From Asterias amurensis (taxonomy: Eukaryota; Echinodermata; Asteroidea; Forcipulatida; Asteriidae): a stretch of DNA of 64,000 nt. A model generated the notes under the pieces. The model worked only from the letters and a program-made list of their open reading frames with translations, made no database searches and was not told the DNA's origin. The stretch covers positions 3,363,001 through 3,427,000 of the forward strand of contig NC_092648.1 in NCBI RefSeq assembly GCF_032118995.1. Direction: 5' to 3'. The position numbers were made by a program, and so were the translations under genes. Each line of letters opens with the position of its first letter. The first letter of the stretch is position 1. Positions 22,801-33,345 of the stretch are shown here, one piece after another.

Positions 22801-24700
22801 AGACCTTTGGTTGTATGCCACTGGTTGCTAATGTTGCTTTACTTTACTTTCTTGAGTGACAAACCTTTGGTTTAATGCCATTGGTTGCCAAAGTTGCTTT
22901 ACTTTACTCTTTTGAGCGACAGACCTTTGGTGGTATGCCACTGGTTGCCATTGTTGCGTTACTTTACTTGCTTGAGGAAAACTTTTGGTTAAATGCCACT
23001 GGTTACCAATGTTGCTTTACTTTACTTTCATGAGCAAAAGACTTTTGGTTAAATGCCATTGGCTGCCAATGTTGCTTTACTTTACTTTCTTGTGTGACAG
23101 ACCTTTGGTTTAATGCCATTGGTTGCCAATGTTGCTTTACTTTACTTTCATGAGCAACAGACCTTTGCTGGTATGCCACTGGTTGCTAATGTTGCTTTAC
23201 TTTACTTTCTTGAGTGACAGACCTTTGGTTAAATGCCATTGGTTGCCAATGTTGCTTTACTTTACTTTCTTGAGCAACAGACCTTTGGTTAAATGCCACT
23301 GGCTGCCAATGCTGCTTTACTTTCTTGAGCAACAGACCTTTGGTGGTATGCCACTGACTGCCAATGTTGCTTTACTTTACTTTCTTGAGTGACAAACCTT
23401 TGGTTTAATGCCATTGGTTGCCAAAGTTGCTTTACTTTACTTTTTTGAGCGACAGACCTTTGGTGGTATGCCACTGGTTGCCATTGTTGCGTTACTTTAC
23501 TTTCTTGAGGAAAACTTTTGGTTAAATGCCACTGGTTACCAATGTTGCTTTACTTTACTTTCATGAGCAAAAGACTTTTGGTTAAATGCCATTGGCTGCC
23601 AATGTTGCTTTACTTTACTTTCTTGTGTGACAGACCTTTGGTTTAATGCCATTGGTTGCCAATGTTGCTTTACTTTACTTTCATGAGCAACAGACCTTTG
23701 CTGGTATGCCACTGGTTGCTAATGTTGCTTTACTTTACTTTCTTGAGTGACAGACCTTTGGTTAAATGCCATTGGTTGCCAATGTTGCTTTACTTTACTT
23801 TCTTGAGCAACAGACCTTTGGTGGTATGCCACTGGTTGCCAATGTTGCTTTACTTTCTTGAGCAACAGACCTTTGGTGGTATGCCACTGGTTGCCAATGT
23901 TGCTTTACTTATTTTATTGAGCGACAGACCTTTGCTGGTATGCCACTGGTTGCCAATGTTGCTTTACTTTATTTACTGGAGCGACAGACTTTTGTGGTAT
24001 GCCACTGGTTGCCAATGTTGCTTAACTTTACTTACTTGAGCAACAGACCTTTGGTTGTATGCTACTGGTTGCCAATGTTACTTTACTTACTTGAGCAACA
24101 GACCTTTGGTTGTATGCCACTGGTTGCCAATGTTGCTTTACTTTACTTACTTGAGCAACATACCTTTGGTTGTATGCCACTGGTTGCCAATGTTGCTTTA
24201 CTTTACTTACTTGAGCAGCAGGCCTCTGGTACTATATGCCACTGGTTGCCAATGTTGCTTAACTTTACTTACTTGAGCAACAGACCTTTGGTTGTATGCT
24301 ACTGGTTGCCAATGTTACTTTACTTACTTGAGCAACAGACCTTTGGTTGTATGCCACTGGTTGCCAATGTTGCTTTACTTTACTTACTTGAGCAACAGAC
24401 CTTTGGTTGTATGCCACTGGTTGCCAATGTTGCTTTACTTTACTTACTTGAGCAACAGACCTTTGGTTGTATGCCACTGGTTGCCAATGTTGCTTTACTT
24501 TACTTACTTGAGCAGCAGGCCTCTGGTACTATATGCCACTGGTTGCCAATGTTGCTTTACTTTACTTTCTTGAGCGGCAGGCCTGTTCTGCTATGGTACT
24601 TGTTGCTGAAGTTGGTTCACGGTAGCTTCTTGTTTGTCAGGCTTGTGCTGGTATGTCACTTGTTGATGATGTTGGTTTTGAGCGATAAACCTTTGGTCGG
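19839..24700. repeat. 60-bp minisatellite, about 78 copies
   Basis: The unit is CCACTGGTTGCCAATGTTGC, TTTACTTTACTTTCTTGAGC, AACAGACCTTTGGTTAAATG. Both edges are more diverged. Higher-order structure is visible: a 360-bp (six-unit) period near 20.1-20.8 and 21.96-22.6 kb, a period of about 533 bp linking 22.86-23.39 and 23.39-23.83 kb, and one of about 240 bp near 24.0-24.5 kb. With a 60-bp unit, frames stay open for up to 482 codons (+) and 452 codons (-). Some unit variants put TAA in the - frame. I call it a minisatellite, not a gene. Confidence 0.95.
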
Positions 24701-25109
24701 ACCAATTTGGCACAGGTGATAGTGAGATATCCTTCGTCCCACTACCCTCTAGTACCTCTACCCGAAAGTACGTAGGCAAGCTAGATTTTAAACCTTAATG
24801 TCAAAACAAATCTGTAGCTCTTGGTAAGTTTAGTTTTAAAGTGTGCATTAAAATTTGCTGGCTGATTTTAATTTCTGGTCTTCACACTTGACCTTTCAGA
24901 GACGGCGATAACGGGAATAGTTTTCTGAAATGAAGTGCAGAATGGATTCACCACTACTGATGTCAACAAGGATACTCGGTATAAAGGAGAGCGACGCATA
25001 TTTTTAAACATCGCTTTCCTCAAGACATCTAAGCTGCAAGCAATTATCGATGTAACAATTAGTTTGTTGTCTTAAACAGTAAGGTATTATAAATGTGTTT
25101 TTATTAACT

Positions 25110-25570
25110 GAATAAGTTGCAATGTATTCAGAACACTGCTGCCCACTTTTGGTACAGTCTCCAAGATATTAGCACATCATCCCTATTCTTCGCTGTCTCT
25201 ACTGGCTGCCCATCAAGGACTGCATTGTGTTCAAGCCATGGTTGCTCACTTACAAGTCTCAACATGATCTCGCTCCTGCATGTATCTCCGAACTTATAAA
25301 CTCGTATAAACCCCCTCGCCTTTGCTCATCATCAAAGTGTATACTGCAAGCTCCCCACAGAGTCTCTGAACTTATAACCTCGTATATACCTCCTCGTTGT
25401 CTTCGCTCCTCATCACAGTGTCTACTGCAAGCTCCCCACAGAGTTGACTTCGCATTATGGGGGTCAATGCTGCTCCCACCTTATGAAACAGGTTTCCTCT
25501 TATTGTTCGCCAAGCTACTTCAGTCACTTCCTTCAAGTGTCGCCTGAAAACTCATCTGTTTTCAAAATAA
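25110..25570 (+). mobile_element. LINE 3' coding fragment, CR1/L2-like
   Basis: Translated pieces resemble the end of CR1/L2 reverse-transcriptase proteins: IQNTAAHF at the start, then LYWLPIKD-like and PACISELI text, and KCRLKTHLFSK before a stop near 25570. The frame shifts at least once. A segment of about 90 bp (ELI...YxPPR..SSSxCxLQAPHRV) is tandemly duplicated inside it. Confidence 0.75.
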
Positions 25571-25845
25571 TGATGCACTTTTTGTACTTTTAATTCTCGT
25601 TTTAAGCTGATCAATTCTACATTGTATTTATGGCCAGATGCTGAGGATCATGGCTAAGGGTGTAAGTGCTGGTAACCTCTCCCCTTTTTTAATATGCTTT
25701 GAGTTAATGGTGCACTTCTTGTGCTTTTAATTATTGTTTTAGCGGATCATTTCTGTGTTGTTGTTTTTCATGGCCAGATGCTGAAGATCTTGGCTAAGGG
25801 TGTAAGTGCTGGTAACCTCTCCCCTTTTAAATATGTTTTCTTTGA
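25571..25845 (+). repeat. 142-bp tandem duplication
   Basis: TGGCCAGATGCTGAGGATCA, TGGCTAAGGGTGTAAGTGCT and GGTAACCTCTCCCCTTTT occur twice, 142 bp apart. Together with the upstream LINE coding piece this is probably the LINE's 3' untranslated region. Confidence 0.7.
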
Positions 25846-25873
25846 ATGGTATGTTTACTTTTGTGTAAAGGTG

Positions 25874-26234
25874 TGAAGGCACTGGACACTATTGGTAGTT
25901 TCTCAAAATACTTTTTAGCATAAAAATTTACTTCTTAACTTGCAATGGAGAGCTATTGATAGTATAATACAATGTGAGAAACGGCTCCTACTGACGTAAT
26001 GTAGTTTTTGTGAATGAAGTAAATTCTCTGCCAGATAATAAAAGACTTCAGCTGAAGCCTTTTATTATGCATCTGAAAGCACACAAAGTAATGCAACAAG
26101 GGTGTTTTTTCTTTTATTATGCTCTTGCAAATTCAATGACCAATTGTGCAAATTGTTATTTTATGCGTATGTTGGGATACACCAAGTGAGAATGTTGGTC
26201 TTTGACAATTACCAAAGGTATCCAGTGCCATTAA
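25874..26234. mobile_element. TTAA-type MITE (family A, copy 4)
   Basis: GAAGGCACTGGACACTATTGG at the left and CCAAAGGTATCCAGTGCCATTAA at the right are inverted complements. Internal landmarks ATAGTATAATACAATGTGAG, AAAGACTTCAGCTGAAG and GGGATACACCAAGTGAGAA match the family. Confidence 0.8.
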
Positions 26235-26394
26235 TAAGTATCTTCATGTGTTATCATTTAAATTGACATCTTGTAAATGAGTACACCATTGCAAGCAAGC
26301 ACAAATGCGATTTTGATGCGCTTTAAAATTGCGATAAATTGTGCAATTGCATAATGCGCTTGTAAGCAAATTTAGCGATCTTTGTGGTGCGACG

Positions 26395-26735
26395 GTTAGA
26401 TTAAAGGGACCTGGACACTTGCACGTGGCATGTGGGGTCCTACTTCCGGCTCGGGCCACTGGGTGGTTGATCTTAAAGGTGCATTTGGGCTCCTCATCTG
26501 TCAGGATGGTGCCGGTGTTATCACAAATGGTTGACCAACGGAAGTAGTCCCTAGTCCTTTCAACTAGGGACCGCGTTACTAAGAGTAGGGAGGCTGTCCT
26601 GGCGCCGAAGTTGGGACAGTGGACCGGACCCGTCCCCTTAAGGGACGGTGCAATTGGCTCTTACGATCTCAGAAAGCGTGTGGGGCTGGTATCCTGGAAC
26701 CTGCCCGTTGGTAGCCCTGCTAATTGAACAAAGCT
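26395..26735. other. GC-rich structured segment of unknown nature
   Basis: It stands out from AT-rich surroundings. It holds a perfect 9-bp stem with a 7-nt loop (GTCCCTAGT...ACTAGGGAC, 26547-26571) and a 7-bp stem (CCGTCCC...GGGACGG, 26630-26648). It could be a structured RNA, a SINE-like remnant or a captured segment. No known RNA family is recognised. Confidence 0.35.
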
Positions 26736-26929
26736 TACCAGGATGACAATCAGCAAAATCTGATGACAAAATATACTTGTGATGGTGTCCTTATGTATAA
26801 TGTTGTACTTAAATAGTTTTATAATTATAAGCTTTTATGTGAAAGAAGTTTAGTTCTGGAATATATCTGCATTATATGTTGTGCATCACAAACAAGGATT
26901 TGAAACAAAAAATGTGGGAGACTATACAT

Positions 26930-27790
26930 CGTTTATCATAGGAGTATCAGCTCCTATAATGGTGACATTGCGAGATTACACTTATCATGCGAAGGTGCAT
27001 GCCACTTCTGCATTTGATGCGGAGGTGTGTGCCGCTTCTGCCTTGTGCGGAGGTGCGTGCTGCTTCTTATCGGTCAAACTCCCTAAGGCTTAGGCAAAGA
27101 TAGCCCATCAATTAGTTATGTTAGAGAAATCCCCCATAATAGAATAGAACAACCCTTGCCCTAATCTTAGCAACAAAAAGTACAGCAACTAAGGGAGAAT
27201 CCATTGCGTTGAAGGCGTGTCACCCAAGTATGATGTCTTGCAGTGTATCCCATTATAGTCTGTCTCTTATCATGGGAGTATCAGCTCCTATAATGGTGAC
27301 ATTGTGAGATTGCACTTATCATGCGAAGGTGCGTGCCACTTCTGCATTTGATGCGGAGGTGTGTGCCACTTCTGCCTTGTGCGGAGGTGTGTGCTGCTTC
27401 TTCACGGTCACAAACTCCCTTAGGCTCAGGCAAAGATAGCCCATCAATTAGTTATGTTAGAGAAATCCCCCCAGAATAGAATAGAACGACCCTTACCCTA
27501 ATCTTAGCAACAAAAAATACAGCAACTAAGGGAGAATCCATCGCGTTGAAGGCGTGTCACCCCAGTATGATGTCTTGCAGTGTATCCCATTACAATCTGT
27601 CTCCTATCATGGGAGTATCAGCTCCTATAATGGTGACATTGTGAGATTGCACTTATCATGCGAAGGTGCGTGCCACTTCTGCATTTGATGCGGAGGTGTG
27701 TGCCACTTCTGCCTTGTGCGGAGGTGCGTGCTGCTTCTTCACGGTCAAACTCCCTTGGGCTCAGGTAAAAATAACCCATGAAATTACTAT
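26930..27790. repeat. 332-bp unit, three tandem copies
   Basis: Copies begin near 26936, 27268 and 27606 with GGGAGTATCAGCTCCTATAA, then TGATGCGGAGGTGTGTGCC and TGCCTTGTGCGGAGGTGCG, and (in full copies) AACTAAGGGAGAATCCATTG. The third copy is cut short and followed by a C-run (27801-27813). No frame is preserved across full units. Confidence 0.9.
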
Positions 27791-27984
27791 GTTGAAGAAC
27801 CCCCCCCCCCCCCAAAAAAAAGGAAAAAGTAAGGCCAAACTGAAATAAAATGCTTGTTGTGGTGTACTTTATGTAACTATGCATTACCAGTACTATTTTT
27901 TTAATTGTGATGTTAAACTTTATCATGGGTGTTTACAGTACCTTGCCTGGTTGTTTTTAGACCCAAAATAAGTATTCAATGGTT

Positions 27985-30540
27985 AAATTTGTTTGTATAG
28001 AAACGAGGTTGCTGCTGATAGGTTTGAGCGTGAGTCGTGCGAACATAACGTTGCGCGTTGAAAATATTGCTGAAATATCTTATTTGTTTCGTCATATAGG
28101 TCTTGTTTATATAAATGACCTGCACTGGAACGTGTTATCGTATATTCTTCATAATTCAGAGACAAATTATAATATAAAATTTTACAAATAAAATATACAT
28201 CATGAAACTAACTACTAATGATTTGGGCTTTGTAAATAACCATGTCTGTTTAAGTAAAACAACTTACTTTAATTGGGTTTTTTTTACACTGAAATAGATC
28301 TTAATACCACTAACATCTCATAATAAATTAAATGGTTTTTATAGTTTAATTATAATTCCTAATATGTATTGAAGGCTAGTTTTCTTCTACTAACATTCCA
28401 CAACTAAATTAGAACTAACCTTTATCAATGTCATTTGAATTTAAAAATTGCATTAACCAAAATAACATTACATTATAACAGGTATGAACTTTATATATAA
28501 TCAGTGGGGGATGCCAGGCCTACATGTGAATTAGTTTTATGGTTTAGTTTAAATGAAACTGTTTAATTTGGAAATTAAATATATAAAATTATCTGCATTA
28601 TTTTTTTAGCATCACAAATAACAAAATACATGTATGTCGTTACTAAAAACAATCTAACCGAGCTGAATGTGTACATTTCTCTTGCTAATTTATGCACAAT
28701 ATTCAATCAAATTCAAACATTAATGCTTTAATATGAAATCATTATTAAGAAATAATTAATTTCAATAAATATAAACGGACACTGAAAGAGTTACGCTAAA
28801 GTGTAAGGTTGGCTATGACGAGTTTATAACGTTTGTTTTTTAGGAGTGCGCGCTGATATCGGACGTTAATGTGCATTTTATACGCAGTCGGTGCATTTAT
28901 TATGTTGGGCAAAAAAAAGCAGCCTCGCTTCTGTAAGGGTATCATGTAATAAGGGTATCATGTAAATCATGTAATACATGTGGTAAGGAAAAGCAATCAA
29001 TTATGTAATTAAATGCTTGAATATTAAATCGGTGTGTTTATAAAGTTAAAGTAAGCTTCATAAATGTAAAACCACTTTTATTGTATGATTAGGCTACATG
29101 AAATATTACCTTTAAGAAATTTTCGATTAATAAGAATGTGTAGGAGGGTGCTGTTAGCAAATAAGTATTTTTGTTGGTATAAGAAAGAGGTTGCTGCTGA
29201 TAGGTTTGAGCGTGAGTCGTGCGGACGTAATGTTGTCGCGCGTTGAAAATATTGCAGAAATATCACATTTGTTTCGTTGTAGGTCTTGTTTGTAAAATGA
29301 CTTTAATGCACTGGAATTTGTTATCGTTTTTTCTTCATGATTCACAGACAAATGTAGATATTACAAAATTTAACAAATACAAGCATAAACTTATTTTTCA
29401 CAAAACAACTTATTTTGATTGTTTTTTTAACATTTAATTAGATCTTACCTCTAACACCTGAAAATAAATTAAATATTTTGTATAGTTTAATTATAATTAC
29501 TATAATTATATGTAATGAAGGCTAGTTTCTTCTACTAACATTCCACAACTAAATTAGAACTAACCTTTATCAATGTCATTTATTTAAACATTAAATTATA
29601 TTAGGATGAACTTTATATATAGTCAGTGGGGGATGCCAGGCCTACATGTAAATTAATATTATGATATAGCTTTAATGAAACAGTTTTATTTGGAAATTAA
29701 ATATATAAAATTATCCAATTAAATATCAAAATAACATATCTTTTATAGTTTAATAATAACACTATAACAATATGTAATAAGGATAGTTTCTTTTACTAAC
29801 TTTCCACAACTAAATTAGAAATAAAATATATCCTATGATAACAATTTTATGACAACTTAAAAATTGCATTAACAAAATGGGAAGGACACAATTAATTCAA
29901 TTAAAACAATAAATACAAGTTAATTTAAATTATCACAGGTATGAACTTTATATATAGTCAGTGGGGGATGCCAGGCCTACGTGTAGATTAATATTATGAT
30001 TTAGTTTTTATTATGAAACAGTTTAATTTGGAAAATTTAATATATAAAATTATCTGCATCAATTTTGAGCATCACAAACAGAAAAATACATGTATATCTC
30101 GTTACTAAAAACAATCTAACCGAGCTGTCTGTGTATATTATGGTTTTCAATTTATGCACCACATGTAATCGTATTTAAAAATTAATGCTATAATATGAAA
30201 TACTTAAGAAGAGCTAATTTACTATTAGTGTAAGATAGGCTTTGAGGAGCTTAAAAATATTGTGTTTTTGTTAACGTGCGCTGCGGAGAGCGGACATCGG
30301 ACATTAATGTGCATTTTAAACGCAGGCGGTGCATCTATTAACCCGGGCAAAACAAAGCAACCTCTCTTTCTGTAAGGGTATCATGTAAAACATAAACTGT
30401 GATAAGGAAAAGAAGAAATGTTGTAATTAAATGCTATGAATATTAAATCGATGTGTTTATTAAGTTTAAGTTAGCTTCCCTTTTATAAAACCACTTTTAA
30501 GAAATGTTTTGTTAATGAGGCATGTGTAGGAGGGTGCTGT
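27985..30540. repeat. very AT-rich large direct repeat with conserved GC-rich islands
   Basis: The block GAGGTTGCTGCTGATAGGTT at 28004 recurs at 29187 (about 1.18 kb apart). GTCAGTGGGGGATGCCAGGC occurs at 28500 (one mismatch), 29621 and 29957. CAATCTAACCGAGCTG recurs at 28649 and 30110. GTAAGGGTATCATGTAA recurs at 28935 and 30372. Two to three diverged units lie head to tail. There is no substantial ORF. Confidence 0.8.
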
Positions 30541-30604
30541 TAGTAAGAACGAATAAAATGACAGCAAGATAGCGGAGCACCCTCTATGCAGTAACCAAGT
30601 TCAA

Positions 30605-31160
30605 TCTAAAACTATACCATATTGAAGTATGTATAAAATGCTTGCAGTGTGAGCTCTGTGTAGTTCTTATTATAAATTTAATTAACTAGTATTATTTTCA
30701 ACTCTGATGGAGTGAATTGGGGGGGGGGCGGCAACTTGATCAGAGAATACAGTTTTTGAACTGTTATTATGGGAAATTAATTTTATGCCATGAATTTTTG
30801 AAGTATGTATAAAACGCTTGCAGTGCAAGCTTTGTGTAGTTCTTATAAATTTTAGTTAACTAGTATTATTTTCAACTCTGACTGAGTAAATTGGGGGGGG
30901 GGGGGGGGGCAACTTGATAAGAGAATACAGTTTTTGAACTGTCAATAGGGGAAATTAATTTTACTCTAAAATTATTAAGGAAGACTATGCCATGAATTTT
31001 TGAAGTATGTATAAAATGCTTGCAGTGCAAGTTTTGTGTAGTTCTTACAAATTTAATTAACTCGTATTATTTTCAACTCTGACTGAGTAAATTGGGGGGG
31101 GGGGCAACTTAATAAGAGAATACAGTTTTTGAACTGTCAATAGTGGAAATTAAATTTAAC
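30605..31160. repeat. tandem unit of 175-205 bp with internal poly-G, three copies
   Basis: Each copy carries GAAGTATGTATAAAATGCTTG, TGTGTAGTTCTTA, TTAACTAGTATTATTTTCAAC, a run of 9-17 G, then CAACTTGATAAGAGAATACAG and TTTTTGAACTGT. The G-run length varies between copies (about 30720, 30893 and 31094). Confidence 0.9.
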
Positions 31161-31730
31161 TTTAAAATGATTAAGGAAGACAAGTAATTTGTATTATGCA
31201 AATTTAGTTTATATAATGTAACTAATGCACTTATAGATTTTAGAGGTAAAATGGTTGCAATACGCACTGTGTAGTGGTTGGGCCAATGCGCAACCTTCTT
31301 TTGACCTGTAGTTGATTGCGCTTTACGCAAATGAAGTCATGTGCATGAGGTCCATTACTCTGTAAAGTATTTTGTAGTATTTATTTTGTTAGTTTAAATT
31401 TTAAAACTACTTGTTAAGGTTTGTAGTCTTTGTGTTTACTTGAGAAACAAATTTGTTGTAATTCTTAGTAATTTTTGTATCTTTTTAAATGTTAAACTAC
31501 TTAATATGTAATGTATTCTTAATGGTCTTTATTTGTACCGTTTATTTTTGTTCTACAAATAAACCTTTATTTTATTTAACGTACACCAACTGACATGTCT
31601 TTTTTCTATTTTTCTTCTTGTGACTCTTACTAAGGTCAAAGGTCATAGGGTTCATCTCATTTATTTTTTTATTCGACCTTTCCATTCTAAGGTTTAAATA
31701 TTAGTTCCGAGCGAATTTTTTCAAGAGCCG
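31161..31730. other. AT-rich spacer; possible transcript 3' end near 31560
   Basis: There is no coding signal. The cluster ACAAATAAACCTTTATTTTATTT at 31553-31576 contains AATAAA on the + strand and TTTATT for the - strand, and could serve as a bidirectional poly(A) signal between the two convergent loci. Confidence 0.3.
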
Positions 31731-31732
31731 CC

Positions 31733-31925
31733 GTGGCGCAGTGGGCTAGCTCACAGCCCCAGGAATCCTGGAGCTGTGAGCAGGGTGGGTTCAAATCCCT
31801 CTGGGGACCTTTTTACCATCAAAAAAAGATTTTTTTTATAAATCTTGTAAAAATGTGCAGGGTTTGAACCGGGGACCTTCCACTCTGTAAGCACTCTCTC
31901 TCACTGCTGTGCTACTGAGCTGTTA
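31733..31925. mobile_element. two tRNA-like modules facing each other
   Basis: On the + strand, 31733-31812 has box A-like GTGGCGCAGTGGGCTAGC and box B-like GGGTTCAAATCCC. On the - strand, 31925-31857 has AGCTCAGTAGCACAGCAG and GGTTCAAACC. Neither forms a convincing complete cloverleaf, so these are better called SINE heads or tRNA fossils than functional tRNAs. Confidence 0.55.
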
Positions 31926-32079
31926 TAAAAATCTAACGGTTTTTGGAGTGATGAAGTTAAAAATGGCTGACTTAGAAAATATTTGAGAATTTATTTTCCC
32001 TGGCTCAACCCTTGGATTTCTTGCTGATCTGAGAGCTGACCAAGGGCCTACAAGGGCCTACCAAGGGCCTTGGAGCTTG
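31926..32079. other. no gene seen
   Basis: A short unique spacer with a small duplication of AAGGGCCTACC at 32040-32065. Confidence 0.4.
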
Positions 32080-32690
32080 GCTGGAGGAGTAAAATTTCTA
32101 AGTGCTGAGGGGCTAAGGAGGTTGCCTCTGCTCAGAGACTCCTGGGCAAGGGGCTGGGAGGTTGCTGGTCAGCCAGTGGGCTCGGTTGGTTGGGATGAGG
32201 GCTTGGGTGATGGTAGGAGTGATAATGAGCTTGACTGTTTGGGATGACGGCTTGGGGTGATGGTAGGAGTAATTGGCTGGACTGTTTGGGATGAGGACTT
32301 GGGTGATGGTAGGAGAGTGGGATGGGCTTGTTGGGATGAGGGCTTAGGGTGATGGTAGGAGTGATGGGCTGAACTGTTTGGGATGAGGACTTGGGGTGAT
32401 GGTGTAGGAGTAATTGGCTGGACTGTTTGGGATGAGGACTTGGGTGATGGTGTAGGAGTAATTGGCTGGACTGTTTGGGATGAGGACTTGGGGTGATGGT
32501 AGGAGAGTGGGATGGGCTTGTTGGGATGAGGGCTTAGGGTGATGGTAGGAGTGATGGGCTGAACTGTTTGGGATGAGGACTTGGTTGGAGTAGTGGGATG
32601 GGCTGGTTTGGGATGGGGTCTTAGGTTAAGGATAGGAGTGTTGGGCTGAGACGGGCATGATAAAGCTTGGGAGGACTAGGGGGTACGTTG
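32080..32690. repeat. GA/GT-rich minisatellite, roughly 55-60 bp units
   Basis: Phrases GACTGTTTGGGATGAGGAC, TTGGGTGATGGTAGGAG and GATGGGCTTGTTGGGATGAG recur about nine times. Unit lengths vary. The strand is strikingly C-poor. Confidence 0.85.
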
Positions 32691-32769
32691 GGATGAGATG
32701 GTATCCGGGGGTGGGGATGGTGTTCGTTGAAGGGTAGACTCTAGTTGGATTTAAAGTGGCTAATGAAAC

Positions 32770-33345
32770 TATGCATTTAAAAATCTATATATATTTTGAA
32801 ATTAAAGTGGATATTCTAAGATGTAATTTAACGGGGTTGGAAATTTTTCTATTAAAGTGGTTATTCTTAGATGTAATTTAACGATAGGGTTTTTTGTATT
32901 AAAGGTGTGGTATCGTATGGGGGTGGAACTTTTCTATTAAAGTGGTTATTCTTAGATGAATTTAGCGATAGGGGTTTTTCGTATTTAAGGTGTGGTATGG
33001 TACGTTTTAGTAATAAGTATTTAATGGGGTGGAACTTTTTCTATTAAAGTGGTTATTCTTAGATGTAATTTGACGGTAGGGTTTTTCGTATTAAAGGTGT
33101 GGTATGGTACATTTTACTTAAAGTATTTAATGGGGTGTTTTTTCTATTAAAGTTGTTATTCTTAGGTGTAGTTAAACGTAGGGGTTTTTCGTATTAAAGG
33201 TGTGGTATGGTACTTTTTAGTAAAGAGTATTTAATGGGGTGGAACTTTTTCTATTAAAGTGGTTATTCTTAGATGTAATTTAAGGGTTTTTTGTATTAAA
33301 GGTGTGGTATGGTACTTTTTAGTCAAAGTATTTATGGAGTAGAGA
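32770..33345. repeat. tandem array, about 110-125 bp units
   Basis: CTATTAAAGTGGTTATTCTTA, AGATGTAATTTAACG, GGGTTTTTCGTATTAAAGG and TGTGGTATGGTAC recur about five times. Decayed relatives (TTAAAGGTGTGG, GTAGGGCC) continue to about 33500. Confidence 0.85.

Larger units (their letters stand above)
13665..25078 (+). ncRNA. repeated-exon locus, + strand, probably non-coding
   Basis: Eight exon-like modules have AG before and GT after: 13665 (end unclear), 14403-14756, 16061-16155, 16803-16887, 17451-17780, 18328-18550, 19524-19703 and 24900-25078. Those from 13665 to 17780 share a type-A core (TCAGGCTTAGCATC, ACATCTACCCGTCAACAA, TAGATGTCCAAGACCAG, CCAGTAAAAG then gtaaatt). Those at 18328, 19524 and 24900 share a type-B start (AGAGCCAGAGGTGTTGCTCG, ACTACTGACA, AAGACATCTTAGC). 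Flanking intron sequence is duplicated too, for example TCC(C)GGTCCA...AAATGGAG after two modules. Indels between homologous modules are not multiples of three and several frames contain stops, so I favour a lncRNA or a decayed gene. Transcription is inferred, not seen. Alternatively the modules are an unrecognised repeat with accidental splice-like ends. Confidence 0.45.

Noticed and set aside
19884-22875. Long ORFs of 387 and 482 codons (+) and 452 codons (-) over the 60-bp repeats as protein genes
   Set aside because: A 60-bp unit free of stops gives long frames automatically. There is no start context, no signal beyond the repeat and no flanking coding sequence. Kept only as an open question in the findings.
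19839-24700. CRISPR-like array
   Set aside because: The units are contiguous 60-mers with no unique spacers, and the window is plainly eukaryotic.
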